Source: Erysipelotrichaceae bacterium
GTDB lineage: Bacteria > Bacillota_I > Bacilli_A > Erysipelotrichales > Erysipelotrichaceae
Assembly (NCBI GenBank): GCA_017539105.1
Contig: JAFYHQ010000022.1
Coordinates: forward strand, 1-54,907
Direction of reading: 5' to 3'
Length of the DNA stretch: 54,907 bases
The notes under the pieces are model-generated. The model was not told where the DNA came from. It saw nothing but the letters and a program-made list of their open reading frames with translations, and made no database searches. Made by a program: the position numbers and the translations under genes. Shown one piece after another: positions 44,834-53,725 of this stretch (positions are counted from its first letter, which is position 1; the number at the start of each line of letters is the position of its first letter).

Positions 44834-45955
44834 ATGATGAAACGAATCGATATCGTCGGAGAGAATTATTTTGGAAACTATACCCGTACGCGTACCTCGT
44901 GCAGAGGGATCGTTCTGGATGGGGATAAGATCCTGCTGACATATGAAAGCGCGGTCGATCAGTGGATGATCCCGGGCGGAGGTCTGGAAGGAAACGAGAG
45001 CCCGGAAGACTGCTGCGTCCGTGAGGTCGCGGAGGAGACGGGGTATCGGATCGAAGTGGAGCCATGCGTACTGGAGATCGATGAATACTATGAGGAAGGA
45101 AAATTTCCGAATTTCTATTTCTTTGGCAAGGTCATCGGACAATGCGAGATGAAACTGACCGAACAGGAAATAGAAAGAGGCACAAAACCGAGATGGATCC
45201 CGATCGACGAGGCGATCGCCATCTTTTCGGCTCATGCTTCCTATGCGGATACGGACGAGATGCGCAGGGGGATGTATCTTAGGGAATACACGGCACTGAC
45301 GGAATCGCTGGATAGAAAGAAACGATTTGAAAACGTCTATTTCATCAATGGGACGGCCTATGCCGGGAAATCTACGATGGTCAAGCTGCTGGCAGAGAAA
45401 CATCACGGAATCGCCTGCGAGGAGAACTATCACGACGCCTTGCTGGAGGAACTGGACAAGGAAGAATTCCCTTGCCTGTGCTACACCAAGGATCTGGAAG
45501 ACTGGCACGACTTCATCCGCAGAAGTCCCGAAGAATACAAAGCCTGGATCGATGGCGTCTCCAAGGAATGCGAGATCCTGGAACTGAGGATATTGGATGA
45601 ACTGGTCAAAGAGAATCAACTGATCTTTGTCGATACGAACATCTCTATGGAAACGCTGAAGGAGATCGCCGAACCGGATCATGTGCTCATTATGGTGGCG
45701 GATCCGATGATTTCGGTGAACCGTTTCTTTGAACGTCCCGATCGGGAGAAGCAGTTCCTTTACCGCCTCATCATGGAAGAACCTGATCCGGAGGCGGCCA
45801 TGGAGAATTACCGCCAGGGGCTGATGCTGATCAATTCACAAGAAAACTATGACCATCTAGTGCATTCCGGTTTCCGGGTCATCGAAAGAGATGAGGAACG
45901 CAGCATCGAGGAGACCTTATCCCTTGTGGAAGATGCTTTTGGCTTGAAACACTGA
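44834..45955 (+). CDS. Nudix hydrolase fused to P-loop kinase-like domain
   Basis: A 373-residue fusion. The N-terminal Nudix domain (about 10-165) has a full box starting at GGGLEGNESPEDC and continuing REVAEETG. The C-terminal part (about 172-373) begins FINGTAYAGKSTMV, a Walker A motif, and has IFVDTNISMETL and a late LIMVADP, as in small-molecule kinases. Its substrate is unknown. The ATG at 44834 after CAGGGGA is used; one at 44816 is also possible. A TATAAT (44799-44804) lies upstream. It is divergent from the histidine kinase. Confidence 0.8.
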   Translation: MMKRIDIVGENYFGNYTRTRTSCRGIVLDGDKILLTYESAVDQWMIPGGGLEGNESPEDCCVREVAEETGYRIEVEPCVLEIDEYYEEGKFPNFYFFGKVIGQCEMKLTEQEIERGTKPRWIPIDEAIAIFSAHASYADTDEMRRGMYLREYTALTESLDRKKRFENVYFINGTAYAGKSTMVKLLAEKHHGIACEENYHDALLEELDKEEFPCLCYTKDLEDWHDFIRRSPEEYKAWIDGVSKECEILELRILDELVKENQLIFVDTNISMETLKEIAEPDHVLIMVADPMISVNRFFERPDREKQFLYRLIMEEPDPEAAMENYRQGLMLINSQENYDHLVHSGFRVIERDEERSIEETLSLVEDAFGLKH

Positions 45956-46061
45956 TTTCAACTGTAAATAGAATTTTCTCAAATTTCTAGTTATTTATGA
46001 ATTTTTTGTTATGCTGTATGATGAACTTGCGGGCCGCATAAGAGAATAAGGAGTGAATCAT

Positions 46062-46604
46062 ATGGATACATTAAAAATCGGACAATACATCCAACATCTG
46101 CGTAAGGCTGCCGGTATGACTCAGAAGGAACTGGCGGAGAAGCTGAATATTTCTTTTCAGGCGGTTTCCAAATGGGAGAATGGCGATACGCTTCCTGATA
46201 CGGGCATTCTGCTGGATCTGTGCGATATCCTGGGTACGACCGCGGATAAGTTGCTCAATGGCGGAAGCCTGGTAGCGGCTACGGAGCGCAGGCTGATGAA
46301 GCTGGAGGATGTCAAGAAAGGCTTCGAAAACCTGGAAAGCATCGGCAAGCTCTTTGGCGAAAACTGCACGTTCTTCACAGGCATGATCGAGGGGATCAAC
46401 GAGAAGATGAACATGGATATCCTGACCTACTTAAGCAATCCGATGACCAGGGAAGTCATGTATGCGGAGGTGCTGATCCAGGGAATCATGAACGGACGTA
46501 CCGTGGATATGGAAGAGATCGAAAACAGTTTCCAGAACCAGGGAATGGTCGAACAGATCAGAAGATATATCGCCAAAAGCGGAAGCAACGAAACAAACGG
46601 ATAG
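46062..46604 (+). CDS. XRE-family helix-turn-helix regulator
   Basis: A 180-residue regulator. The HTH domain covers residues 5-60 (RKAAGMTQKELAEKLNISFQ, AVSKWENGDTLPD), the common form in Firmicutes. The C-terminal ~110 residues are helical and unassigned and may sense a ligand or form dimers. TAAGGAG eight bases upstream supports the ATG at 46062 over a GTG nine bases earlier. Targets are not visible. Confidence 0.85.
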   Translation: MDTLKIGQYIQHLRKAAGMTQKELAEKLNISFQAVSKWENGDTLPDTGILLDLCDILGTTADKLLNGGSLVAATERRLMKLEDVKKGFENLESIGKLFGENCTFFTGMIEGINEKMNMDILTYLSNPMTREVMYAEVLIQGIMNGRTVDMEEIENSFQNQGMVEQIRRYIAKSGSNETNG

Positions 46605-46613
46605 TCATGACGA

Positions 46614-46651
46614 AACACTCTTCATAGATTCCTATATGAGGAGTGTTTTTA
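46614..46651 (+). terminator. Intrinsic terminator after XRE gene
   Basis: AACACTC (46614-46620) pairs with GAGTGTT (46641-46647), with inner TCATA/TATGA, then a T-run. Confidence 0.75.
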
Positions 46652-46686
46652 TTTTGTTATTATTTAAGAGAACAGAGGTAGCGGAT

Positions 46687-47214
46687 ATGAATGCCATTGA
46701 AACGATCAATAAAAGACACAGCTATCGCGGAAGATACAAAGAAGTACCGGTCCCAAGGGAAGATCTTCTGACGATCCTGGAAGCGGGACTGGCTGCCCCT
46801 TCCGGCTGCAACAGACAGACGACTTCTCTGATCTGCGTGGATGATCCTGAAGTATTGAAAAAGATCCGTGAAGCGATCGATCCTCCGGTTGTGGAAACGG
46901 CTCCTGCGCTGATCTGCGTATTGACCCAAAGGATCATCGCCTACCGGGATAAGTGCTACGCCACCCAGGATTATGCCGCAGCTATCGAAAACATGCTTCT
47001 GGCCATCGTGGAACTGGGCTATCAGAGCTGCTGGTATGAGGGACATATCACGGACGAAGACAGGATCGGGGATAAGATCGCGAAAATCCTGAATGTTCCG
47101 GACGGCTATGAACTCGTCTGCATCCTGCCTGTCGGGATTGCCGAAGAAGAAACGGTCCATCCTAAGAAAAAAGCGTTCGAAGAACGCGCCTGGTTCAATT
47201 CATTCCCTGAATAG
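46687..47214 (+). CDS. Nitroreductase family protein
   Basis: A 175-residue FMN-dependent oxidoreductase. The family opening NAIETINKRHSYRGRYKEVP with its Arg-His-Ser FMN contact, GLAAPSGCNRQ, and AIENMLLAIVELGYQSCWYE are clear. The length is normal for the short nitroreductase type. The substrate is unknown. The ATG at 46687 with AGAGGTAGCGG upstream begins the conserved region. It starts a plus-strand run of closely spaced genes reaching 51962. Confidence 0.88.
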   Translation: MNAIETINKRHSYRGRYKEVPVPREDLLTILEAGLAAPSGCNRQTTSLICVDDPEVLKKIREAIDPPVVETAPALICVLTQRIIAYRDKCYATQDYAAAIENMLLAIVELGYQSCWYEGHITDEDRIGDKIAKILNVPDGYELVCILPVGIAEEETVHPKKKAFEERAWFNSFPE

Positions 47215-47226
47215 AAAGAAGATACT

Positions 47227-47871
47227 ATGACTGATCAGAAATTCAACCGGTTTTCCGTACCCTTAGGACTATTGGATTATGTCAATCCGATCCTTTATGC
47301 AGTAACGATGCTGGCGGTGATAAAAAATATCGGCTATCAGATGGTCATTCCTTACAATCGCATCCTGTTTGTCGGAGCTGCCATTTCGATCTTCTTCGGC
47401 TTGATCATCCCTACCGGAAAAGTGCTTGTCGGTCTGGGCGTGCTCCGTTTCCGTATGCCGGTGAGTCTGGTGTTCTGCGTCAATACAGGGATCCTGATCT
47501 CCGGAATGATGTTGCTTCAGTATGTATCGAAACTGAGGTCGCTTCCTCTTCTTGCGGTGATTCTTCTGATCGTACTGCTTCTGTTTCTGATCTATCTCAA
47601 GACAAAGAAAATGAATACGGTCGCTGTACTGACCGGTGCCATCGGATATCTGCTGATCTACGGCTCGCTGATCACGATATCCATCAGGAAAGAGATGACG
47701 GTTCCAATCGTGCTTTATGCCGTGGCGATCGGACTGTTCGTGATGCTGTGCGGGATCGGAATCAAGGCGGATCTGAAGAATCCGAAAGTCCACTGGGTCA
47801 TCGAGATCTCCAATGTGCTGTGCCAGTTTCTGGTTGCGCTTGCGACGATCGTGCTGTTTTCTGCGAGATGA
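47227..47871 (+). CDS. Multi-span membrane protein, unknown function
   Basis: A 214-residue protein with about seven hydrophobic spans and few polar residues. No family is recognised. Notable stretches are LGLLDYVNPILYAVTMLAVI and IKADLKNPKVHWVIEISNVL. It begins 12 bases after the nitroreductase stop, with GAAAGAAGA as a modest ribosome binding site, so the two are probably co-transcribed. Confidence 0.65.
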   Translation: MTDQKFNRFSVPLGLLDYVNPILYAVTMLAVIKNIGYQMVIPYNRILFVGAAISIFFGLIIPTGKVLVGLGVLRFRMPVSLVFCVNTGILISGMMLLQYVSKLRSLPLLAVILLIVLLLFLIYLKTKKMNTVAVLTGAIGYLLIYGSLITISIRKEMTVPIVLYAVAIGLFVMLCGIGIKADLKNPKVHWVIEISNVLCQFLVALATIVLFSAR

Positions 47872-47908
47872 TCCTAAAATATATAAAAAGAAAGAAACAG
47901 GTGACATT

Positions 47909-48118
47909 ATGGAAATGGAATGGGTAGATGGCTTTGAGATCCGTGTCAGCGCCGATCATGGTCAGGTGCTGATTTCTGCCAACAAAGAAGGCTTGCTGTC
48001 GCTTGCGAAACAGCTGGTTGTCCTGGCGCAACAGGCACCGGGAACGCACATTCATTACGATGAATATAATTCGCTGGAAGAAGATTCTGCGGAACTGACC
48101 GTTGAGATCACGGAATGA
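47909..48118 (+). CDS. Small protein resembling Imm32-type immunity proteins
   Basis: A 69-residue protein: EIRVSADHGQVLISANKEGL, LSLAKQLVVLAQ, THIHYDEYNSLEEDSAEL and a final VEITE. The order NKEGL..LAKQL..LA, then HIHYDEYNSLEE resembles the Imm32 family found beside polymorphic toxins. The match is from memory and needs a profile search. The ATG at 47909 follows CAGGTGA. No toxin gene is nearby in this window. Confidence 0.5.
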   Translation: MEMEWVDGFEIRVSADHGQVLISANKEGLLSLAKQLVVLAQQAPGTHIHYDEYNSLEEDSAELTVEITE

Positions 48119-48128
48119 TGAGGCAGCT

Positions 48129-48869
48129 ATGAGATTCAATGAATTCGGAAACAAAAACAATCCTCTTTTGCTGCTTCTGCATGGCATGATGCAGGACTGG
48201 AGAAGTCTCTATGAACTGCTGAAGCCTTTGCAAGAGCACTACCTTCTGATCCTTCCGGCGCAGGATGGCTTTTATGAAGGAAGCGGCGACTTCACTTCTT
48301 TTGCCGATCAGGCGCAGCAGATTGAGAAATATATTAAAAACTACTATCAGGGCAAGGCCCATGGAGCATATGGAGTGTCTCAGGGAGCGCTGCTGCTGAC
48401 GGAATTGCTTACCCGGAACAAGGTCGATCTCGGGAATGTCATCATGGATGGCTGCTGTGTCGCCCACCAGGGAGAGTTTGCCGGAAAGAAAACGGCCAAG
48501 ATGTTCCTTCAATACAAGCACACTGGCAGATTCCCTGCCTGGATCAATCTTATGATGAAACTGATGGGTCTTTCAAAAGATGACCTGGGCATGATGGATG
48601 GCTTGTATCTGGATGCCAGCGATGAATCGATACGAAGGAATTTCATGGAGAATTATACTTATCGTGTCCGTCCGGAAATCACGGAAAACGAAACAATGGT
48701 TCATCTCTGGTGCGGAAGCAAGGAACCATATGCGATCAAGTCGCACAAGGAACTGAAACAGTACCTGAAGAATGATCACGAGGAAATCATGAATGGATAC
48801 GGCCATGGGGAATTTCTGATGAAGCATACGAAGGAATGCTGCGAAAAGATACGGGAAACGATCCAATGA
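48129..48869 (+). CDS. Alpha/beta hydrolase
   Basis: A 246-residue hydrolase. NPLLLLLHGMMQDW carries the oxyanion motif, AYGVSQGALLL holds the nucleophile Ser in GxSxG near residue 89, and the final YGHGEFLMKH supplies the catalytic histidine. The substrate is not predictable. GAGG lies five bases before the ATG. Its stop overlaps the next gene by four bases (ATGA), so they are co-translated. Confidence 0.82.
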   Translation: MRFNEFGNKNNPLLLLLHGMMQDWRSLYELLKPLQEHYLLILPAQDGFYEGSGDFTSFADQAQQIEKYIKNYYQGKAHGAYGVSQGALLLTELLTRNKVDLGNVIMDGCCVAHQGEFAGKKTAKMFLQYKHTGRFPAWINLMMKLMGLSKDDLGMMDGLYLDASDESIRRNFMENYTYRVRPEITENETMVHLWCGSKEPYAIKSHKELKQYLKNDHEEIMNGYGHGEFLMKHTKECCEKIRETIQ

Positions 48870-49438
48870 AAAGACAGCTGATCATCGATGACAGTTTTAT
48901 CCGTTCCCATCTTCCTGAAAAGCTGAGAAATCAGCCGATCGGTTTTTTTCATGGTTTTTATCTTGATGGACTGACGATCCTTCACGAAGGAGAACGGGGC
49001 GGAAAAGATATCATCATATATCAGGCGGAAGATGAAGAAGATCTCCTCTACTGGGAACTGGAAGAGGTCTGTTACGGTCTCAAGGAAAAAGAACCATTCC
49101 CAAGAAAAACCTGGCGTTATTACCGGGATCATGCGGAAAACGGGCAGTGGTTCTACATCGAACACCGCCATTACGACTACAACGCAATCGAAGACAGCCG
49201 TCTTTCCGGTTTTGAATCATTCCTTCGTCTTCTGAAATACGGATTCCCTCAGGATCGCTGGGAAAAGAAGGTAGAGAAATACACCGGACTGATGAACCGC
49301 TGGTATGAGATCCCGCACTGGGATTACGACTATGAGAACCTCTGTTTCATCGAGATCAGCGATTCCAGGGAACATGACCGTGACGATGTGATCGTCGAAG
49401 AACCGCAGCCCGGTTCGATCATCAAGGTAGTCAACTGA
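48866..49438 (+). CDS. Protein with Imm63-like C-terminal pattern
   Basis: A 190-residue soluble protein. The N-terminal half is unassigned (GFFHGFYLDGLTILHEGERG). From about residue 85, WRYYRDHAENGQWFYIEHRH, then SRLSGFESFLRLLKYGF and a late ENLCFIEI recall the Imm63 immunity group (tyrosine/acid-rich strand, then E..LL.. W helix), judged by eye. It is coupled to the hydrolase gene. With the Imm32-like gene it may form an orphan immunity cluster. Confidence 0.45.
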   Translation: MKRQLIIDDSFIRSHLPEKLRNQPIGFFHGFYLDGLTILHEGERGGKDIIIYQAEDEEDLLYWELEEVCYGLKEKEPFPRKTWRYYRDHAENGQWFYIEHRHYDYNAIEDSRLSGFESFLRLLKYGFPQDRWEKKVEKYTGLMNRWYEIPHWDYDYENLCFIEISDSREHDRDDVIVEEPQPGSIIKVVN

Positions 49439-49458
49439 TAACAGAAACGAGTAATATT

Positions 49459-49773
49459 ATGAGGATCAACGAGATGAACGAAGGAATCCACAGGAAACAA
49501 CTCTTTGAATCGGAGCATATTTCTTTTGTTGAGGTGTCGGAAGACCTGATACAGGATTATCTTGTCATGGTCAATGACTATGAGAACGTCAACAGATATA
49601 TCGGAGGCTTGCAGAAAACATTTACCGAGGAACAGGAAGCTGATTGGGTACGCAAGAAACAGGAAGAAAAAGCGACTGTCTTTTCGATGATTGAAAAGAA
49701 AAGCGGAGAATATATCGGAAACATCGAACTGATGGACAGGAAGATTACTCGGGGGAACTGGGAATCGCTTTGA
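49459..49773 (+). pseudogene. GNAT acetyltransferase, 5' part, frameshifted
   Basis: This frame encodes the N-terminal half of an Acetyltransf_3-type GNAT enzyme (YENVNRYIGGLQKTFTEEQE, ATVFSMIEKKSGEYIGNIEL) and then ends in WESL. One base lower in frame the same DNA reads GELGIALTAKKQDMGYG, exactly the continuation expected. One extra G in the run of five at 49751-49755 would restore a single protein. It may be a true mutation, a phase-variable site or a sequence error. Confidence 0.75.
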
Positions 49774-50606
49774 CCGCAAAGAAACAGGACATGGGTTATG
49801 GAACGGAAGCGATCCTGGCCTTGATCGATTACGGATTCGATCAGCTGGGTCTGCAAAGGATCTATTTACGAACCAATCCCGATAATGCCAGGGCGATCCG
49901 TGTCTATCAGAAATGCGGTTTCCAGGAATACGGATGCAACGAGAAACATGTCTATATGGAACAGATGAAACCGGACGAGTCATCGCAAGAGGAACATCTG
50001 CATGAACCGGAAAACGATAACGCCTATGCGGTCATCAGCCAATACGATCCGGAAGGCGTGCAGTACTTTCTTATGACCGATGATCTACCTTATCAGGGTC
50101 TGGATTCTCATCGGGAAGCGATCCGTTTTGCGATGCAGAAAGCATCCGACCTCATGATCAGGGACATCAAGGAAGCGGAAGTGAAGCTGGAAAAGACATA
50201 TGCCGATGCGATGCGTCCGATCTCTTTCGATATCGGTAAAGCCGAAGCAAAACCAATCGATGCGAAAGATCTCCTTTATGTACCGGTATTATTGAAAAAA
50301 GACCGTTTGAACAACACCTTCTATGACTGCGATTACAAAAACGAAAACAACGGCGGAGCCATTCCATACTGGTATGCGTTTCTGGAAGTCCCTCATGAGT
50401 CGGGGCGTTTTGATCCCTCTGATTTTGAAAAGGTCAATCATTCGCTGTTCCCGGAAGGAACGGATCAGCTTGAAGCCTATGAGTGGACGACGGACTGGTC
50501 GGAATATTTTGTTGACGGGCACGAATGGTGGGGAGCCTCCTGCTGGAGCGTTTACGATAAAAAGAAGAACCGCTATGTCGTGATCCTGGCATCTGCAACA
50601 GATTAA
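49770..50606 (+). CDS. GNAT acetyltransferase 3' part with extra C-terminal domain
   Basis: The second part of the frameshifted gene. It begins in the middle of the acetyltransferase fold (QDMGYGTEAILALIDYGFDQ, then LRTNPDNARAIRVYQKCGF) and ends that domain near residue 65. About 200 further residues form an unassigned domain ending GHEWWGASCWSVYDKKKNRY with a VVILASATD tail, a pattern also seen as a stand-alone hypothetical protein in Firmicutes. There is no proper start codon here (TTG inside the fold), so it is probably not translated alone. With the frame restored the protein would have about 380 residues. Confidence 0.65.
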   Translation: MTAKKQDMGYGTEAILALIDYGFDQLGLQRIYLRTNPDNARAIRVYQKCGFQEYGCNEKHVYMEQMKPDESSQEEHLHEPENDNAYAVISQYDPEGVQYFLMTDDLPYQGLDSHREAIRFAMQKASDLMIRDIKEAEVKLEKTYADAMRPISFDIGKAEAKPIDAKDLLYVPVLLKKDRLNNTFYDCDYKNENNGGAIPYWYAFLEVPHESGRFDPSDFEKVNHSLFPEGTDQLEAYEWTTDWSEYFVDGHEWWGASCWSVYDKKKNRYVVILASATD

Positions 50607-50617
50607 AAGAGAATAAC

Positions 50618-51466
50618 ATGACTCATTGGAAAGATATCAAGAAAATCGATGCGCACATCCATCTGCTTCCGGAAGAAGTCCATCAGGCAAACCCGGATTC
50701 CGATGACGAGTTTTCTTATGCCGTTCAGGGCAGACATATCGATCTGATGGATAGATACAATATCGAAAAATCCATCCTCATGACATTCAATGACCCTTAT
50801 CTGATGTCCATTGATTTTACGCTGGACGCTGTCCATAAAAACATCATTGGAATGTGTGAAAAATATCCGGGAAGATACTATGCGTTTGCGGATCTCGATC
50901 CAGGAATCAGTCCGGAAGAGAATTGCAGCAAGTTGAATGAACTGTTTCCAAATGAATGGTTCAAAGGCATCAAGATCCACCCGAACAATACCGGGATCAA
51001 TATCGATGATGAATACAACGATCCCATCTTCGATCTGGCAGAAGAGTTAGGTGTACCGATCGCGATCCATTCCTATCCATCCAGCGATAAGAAGCATGAT
51101 CCTGCCGATTTCTGTTCCCCGAAACGGATATCCAATATTATGAACAGACACAGAAATGTCAAGGTGGTCATTTGCCACATGGGAGGTTTCCAATGGGAGG
51201 ACTGTCTAGATATGGATGCCTATTTCGATCTCTCCTGTATCCTTCCGGATTATGTCAAAGAATATGGAACGGAGCAGACAAGAAAACTGCTGCACCGTTT
51301 TGATATGGATCGGATCTTCTTTGCGACAGATTGGCCATGCAGCAGATCTCTGGATCCAGGCGAGATTTATGAACGCTACTTTGATTTGCTGGATGATCTG
51401 CGACTCTCAGAATGTGAAATCAACAAGATCGCTATTCAGAATATCAAGGATTTCTTAGGATTATAA
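50618..51466 (+). CDS. Amidohydrolase family protein (TIM-barrel metal hydrolase)
   Basis: A 282-residue amidohydro_2-type enzyme. The metal ligands appear in order: His13 and His15 in KIDAHIHLLPEE, a histidine in IAIHSYPSS, another in VICHMGGFQWED, and the aspartate in FFATDWPCSRS. Relatives are decarboxylases or lactone/amide hydrolases, so the substrate is unknown. It starts 11 bases after the frameshifted gene with AAAGAGAA as binding site. Confidence 0.85.
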   Translation: MTHWKDIKKIDAHIHLLPEEVHQANPDSDDEFSYAVQGRHIDLMDRYNIEKSILMTFNDPYLMSIDFTLDAVHKNIIGMCEKYPGRYYAFADLDPGISPEENCSKLNELFPNEWFKGIKIHPNNTGINIDDEYNDPIFDLAEELGVPIAIHSYPSSDKKHDPADFCSPKRISNIMNRHRNVKVVICHMGGFQWEDCLDMDAYFDLSCILPDYVKEYGTEQTRKLLHRFDMDRIFFATDWPCSRSLDPGEIYERYFDLLDDLRLSECEINKIAIQNIKDFLGL

Positions 51467-51497
51467 TCATGTTTATTTAGCAAAGGAATCAAGTATC

Positions 51498-51962
51498 ATG
51501 ATCGTTAAAACCGTTACAGATAAAAATGAGAAGCAACAGATCGCACGATCCGTTCTGGAAGCACTGACGGACTGGTTCGGGATCCCTGAAGCAAGAGAGG
51601 ACTACATCACAAAGAGCGCCGATCTTCCATTCTTCGCGGCATACGATGAAGAAAAACCGATCGGTTTCCTTTGTCTGAAAGAAACAGGTAAGGACACCGT
51701 GGAACTGTGCGTCATGGGCGTACTGAAAAACTATCACCGGAAAGGTATCGGAAGAATGCTGGCGGAGAAAGCGAAAGAAGAAGCGATACAGATGGGCTAC
51801 TCTTTCCTTCAGGTGAAGACTGTCCAGATGGGAGTCTATGAAGAATATGATGCTACCAACCGTTTTTATCGCGCTTTGGGTTTCAAAGAATTTGAAGTAT
51901 TTCCTACGCTTTGGGATGAAAAAAATCCCTGTCAGGTCTATGTGATGTCTCTCACAGAATGA
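51498..51962 (+). CDS. GNAT family acetyltransferase
   Basis: A 154-residue acetyltransferase. The acetyl-CoA loop is YHRKGIGRMLAEKAKEEA near residue 77, preceded by the strand VELCVMGVL. The C-terminal TNRFYRALGFKEFE carries the catalytic-type tyrosine. The N-terminus (VLEALTDWFGIPEAREDYIT) fits a common Firmicute GNAT subgroup. The substrate is unknown. It ends the plus-strand run and converges on a GDPD gene. Confidence 0.88.
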   Translation: MIVKTVTDKNEKQQIARSVLEALTDWFGIPEAREDYITKSADLPFFAAYDEEKPIGFLCLKETGKDTVELCVMGVLKNYHRKGIGRMLAEKAKEEAIQMGYSFLQVKTVQMGVYEEYDATNRFYRALGFKEFEVFPTLWDEKNPCQVYVMSLTE

Positions 51963-52002
51963 TCCTTAAGGGATCGCGTGCCGCTTGTCAGATGTTTATG
52001 TC

Positions 52003-52974
52003 TTATCTTTCGAAGTCTTCCGGAAGAAGGCTGTTCGTATAGATCATCGTTACGCCCAGATCAAGCATTCCCTGGGCTTCTTCCCGATCGTCGATCGTGT
52101 GCGTGGCGGTCATGATTCCGAATTTATCCCAGGCATCCAGACGCTCTTTTGTCGCGTATTTGCCCCACATCGTAACAAACCCGATTCCTGTTTTCGAACA
52201 GAATACCGCCAAAGTATCGGTCTGCCAGTCCGGATCTTTGTAGATGGTGTAAATCATGGATTTAAAATCATACAGATCCATGAGATAGTTCAGCATTTTT
52301 TCATGATAGATCTGCGGGATGACGCGGTCCAGCACTTCAGGATGGCCTGATTCTTCCGCGTAACGCAACAGCTGCAAGAACTGCATCCTTACCCTGTATT
52401 CATCCTTGTATTTGTTGTCCGTGATGATATAAATATCCGGATATTCAATCAGCAGATCGATGATATCTTTCCCATCCAACGTACTCATATCGCCGCAGAT
52501 CGGCCGGGACTTAAAGTGTTCCAGATCGTATTCGATATCGTCCCCGCTTTCCGAAAACTCTCTCCAGCGATCCTCGTCATGGCAGCAGATCAGATAGTAA
52601 TCCGTGCTCAGATCGAAATCGACTTCGAATACCCGATAGCCTAAATCATAATTGTATTCAAAAGCCTGCAGACTGTTGGTGTAGATCTGTCCCTCATAGC
52701 CGCCCATGGCATGGGCTACAAGCACATTGTTTTCTGTCCAGGAATAATCAAAGTCGTAATGAATGAACTGCTCATCGCTGACAAAAGATACTTCTTCTTC
52801 GATTTTATCGATATCTTCCTCCATTTTGCTGACGGTTTCAGAGATGTCGTTGAGATGATCCCTGATAAAATGATATTTCTCTTTGGCAAAAGCCAGTACA
52901 AAATATCCTGCAAACGCGCAGACTGCCAGCAGCAGTGCAGCAACAATGATTCGGGTTTTCTTTTTATTCTTCAT
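52003..52974 (-). CDS. Glycerophosphodiester phosphodiesterase-like membrane protein
   Basis: A 323-residue protein with one N-terminal membrane anchor (residues 8-28), then a short coiled region, then an external GDPD-type TIM barrel. AHAMGG, TNSLQAFEYNYDLGYRVFEV with DFDLSTD, and ICCHDED occupy the positions of the usual HRG, E-N-T, E-x-D and H-D motifs. The Arg of HRG and the first glutamate are changed (HAMGG, TNS), as in a divergent subgroup. Activity on glycerophosphodiesters is therefore uncertain. Confidence 0.8.
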   Translation of the reverse strand: MKNKKKTRIIVAALLLAVCAFAGYFVLAFAKEKYHFIRDHLNDISETVSKMEEDIDKIEEEVSFVSDEQFIHYDFDYSWTENNVLVAHAMGGYEGQIYTNSLQAFEYNYDLGYRVFEVDFDLSTDYYLICCHDEDRWREFSESGDDIEYDLEHFKSRPICGDMSTLDGKDIIDLLIEYPDIYIITDNKYKDEYRVRMQFLQLLRYAEESGHPEVLDRVIPQIYHEKMLNYLMDLYDFKSMIYTIYKDPDWQTDTLAVFCSKTGIGFVTMWGKYATKERLDAWDKFGIMTATHTIDDREEAQGMLDLGVTMIYTNSLLPEDFER

Positions 52975-53217
52975 AACAGATTTTCCTTTGCGATATTCTT
53001 GTTAAGGGACGGATACCGGTCCTATACCAGCTGACTACTTTATTATATCATCAGCAAACTCTTTTCTTCGAATTCCGGTCAATACTGTTCAAGATCTGTA
53101 TCTGCGGATTATCATTAATGTAGAAGCAGGAAACGGCTTATAAGTGAAGCATAAAAACGCTGAACCGGCGCATAATCTGTTCGCTTCGAAGGCGCATCTT
53201 GTTTAGAGGAATATCTT

Positions 53218-53646
53218 ATGAGATTTGTACCCAGCAAGGAAATGAAGATAATCCTTCTGCCGGAGCAGGAGGAACAGCTTTGCACAAAAGAGACCATCAG
53301 AGAGGTCTTTGCGAAAGATGACAAAGGCGAGTGCATGGCTTTTGATATCTATGACGGAGAGGACATGGTGGGTTTTAGCATGTTCTGCGAATATCCGAAA
53401 GGAAGCTTCTTTTTATGGAACTACGGGATCGATGCAAAGTATCAGAACCAGGGCATCGGCACCAGAGCGCTGAAGGAGCTGCTTGCTTACATGGTTTCCA
53501 ATTATGAGGTGAAAGAGTTTACCACGACCTACCTCTGGGGAAACAAATATGCCAAGAGGCTCTATGAAAAAGTCGGCTTTATCGAAACAGATGTGATCGA
53601 TGAAGAAGACTGTCATGAAGTCAACATGCTGTATCGGGTCGAATGA
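53218..53646 (+). CDS. GNAT family acetyltransferase
   Basis: A 142-residue acetyltransferase with YQNQGIGTRALKELLAYM as acetyl-CoA loop near residue 80, the preceding strand FFLWNYGIDA and YAKRLYEKVGFIETDVI near the end. The domain is complete. The substrate is unknown. TTTAGAGGAATATCTT gives a moderate ribosome binding site. The 243-base space upstream (52975-53217) shows only a TATAAT for the divergent GDPD gene and nothing else recognisable. Confidence 0.87.
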   Translation: MRFVPSKEMKIILLPEQEEQLCTKETIREVFAKDDKGECMAFDIYDGEDMVGFSMFCEYPKGSFFLWNYGIDAKYQNQGIGTRALKELLAYMVSNYEVKEFTTTYLWGNKYAKRLYEKVGFIETDVIDEEDCHEVNMLYRVE

Positions 53647-53676
53647 TTCAGAGCCTAATGTATTCATAAGAAACAT

Positions 53677-53701
53677 AAAAGTACGGTTCTCCCGTACTTT
53701 T
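53677..53701. terminator. Bidirectional intrinsic terminator
   Basis: AAAAGTACGG (53677-53686) pairs with CCGTACTTTT (53692-53701), between the converging GNAT and protease genes. Confidence 0.85.
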
Positions 53702-53725
53702 CATTTCTTTCAATGATCAGCGATA

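Noticed and set aside
51961-51978. GATCC/GGATC hairpin after the GNAT gene at 51498
   Set aside because: No T-run on either strand, so not a convincing intrinsic terminator.
53115-53336. Minus-strand frame overlapping the GNAT start at 53218
   Set aside because: Mostly antisense to the acetyltransferase; no family pattern or ribosome binding site.
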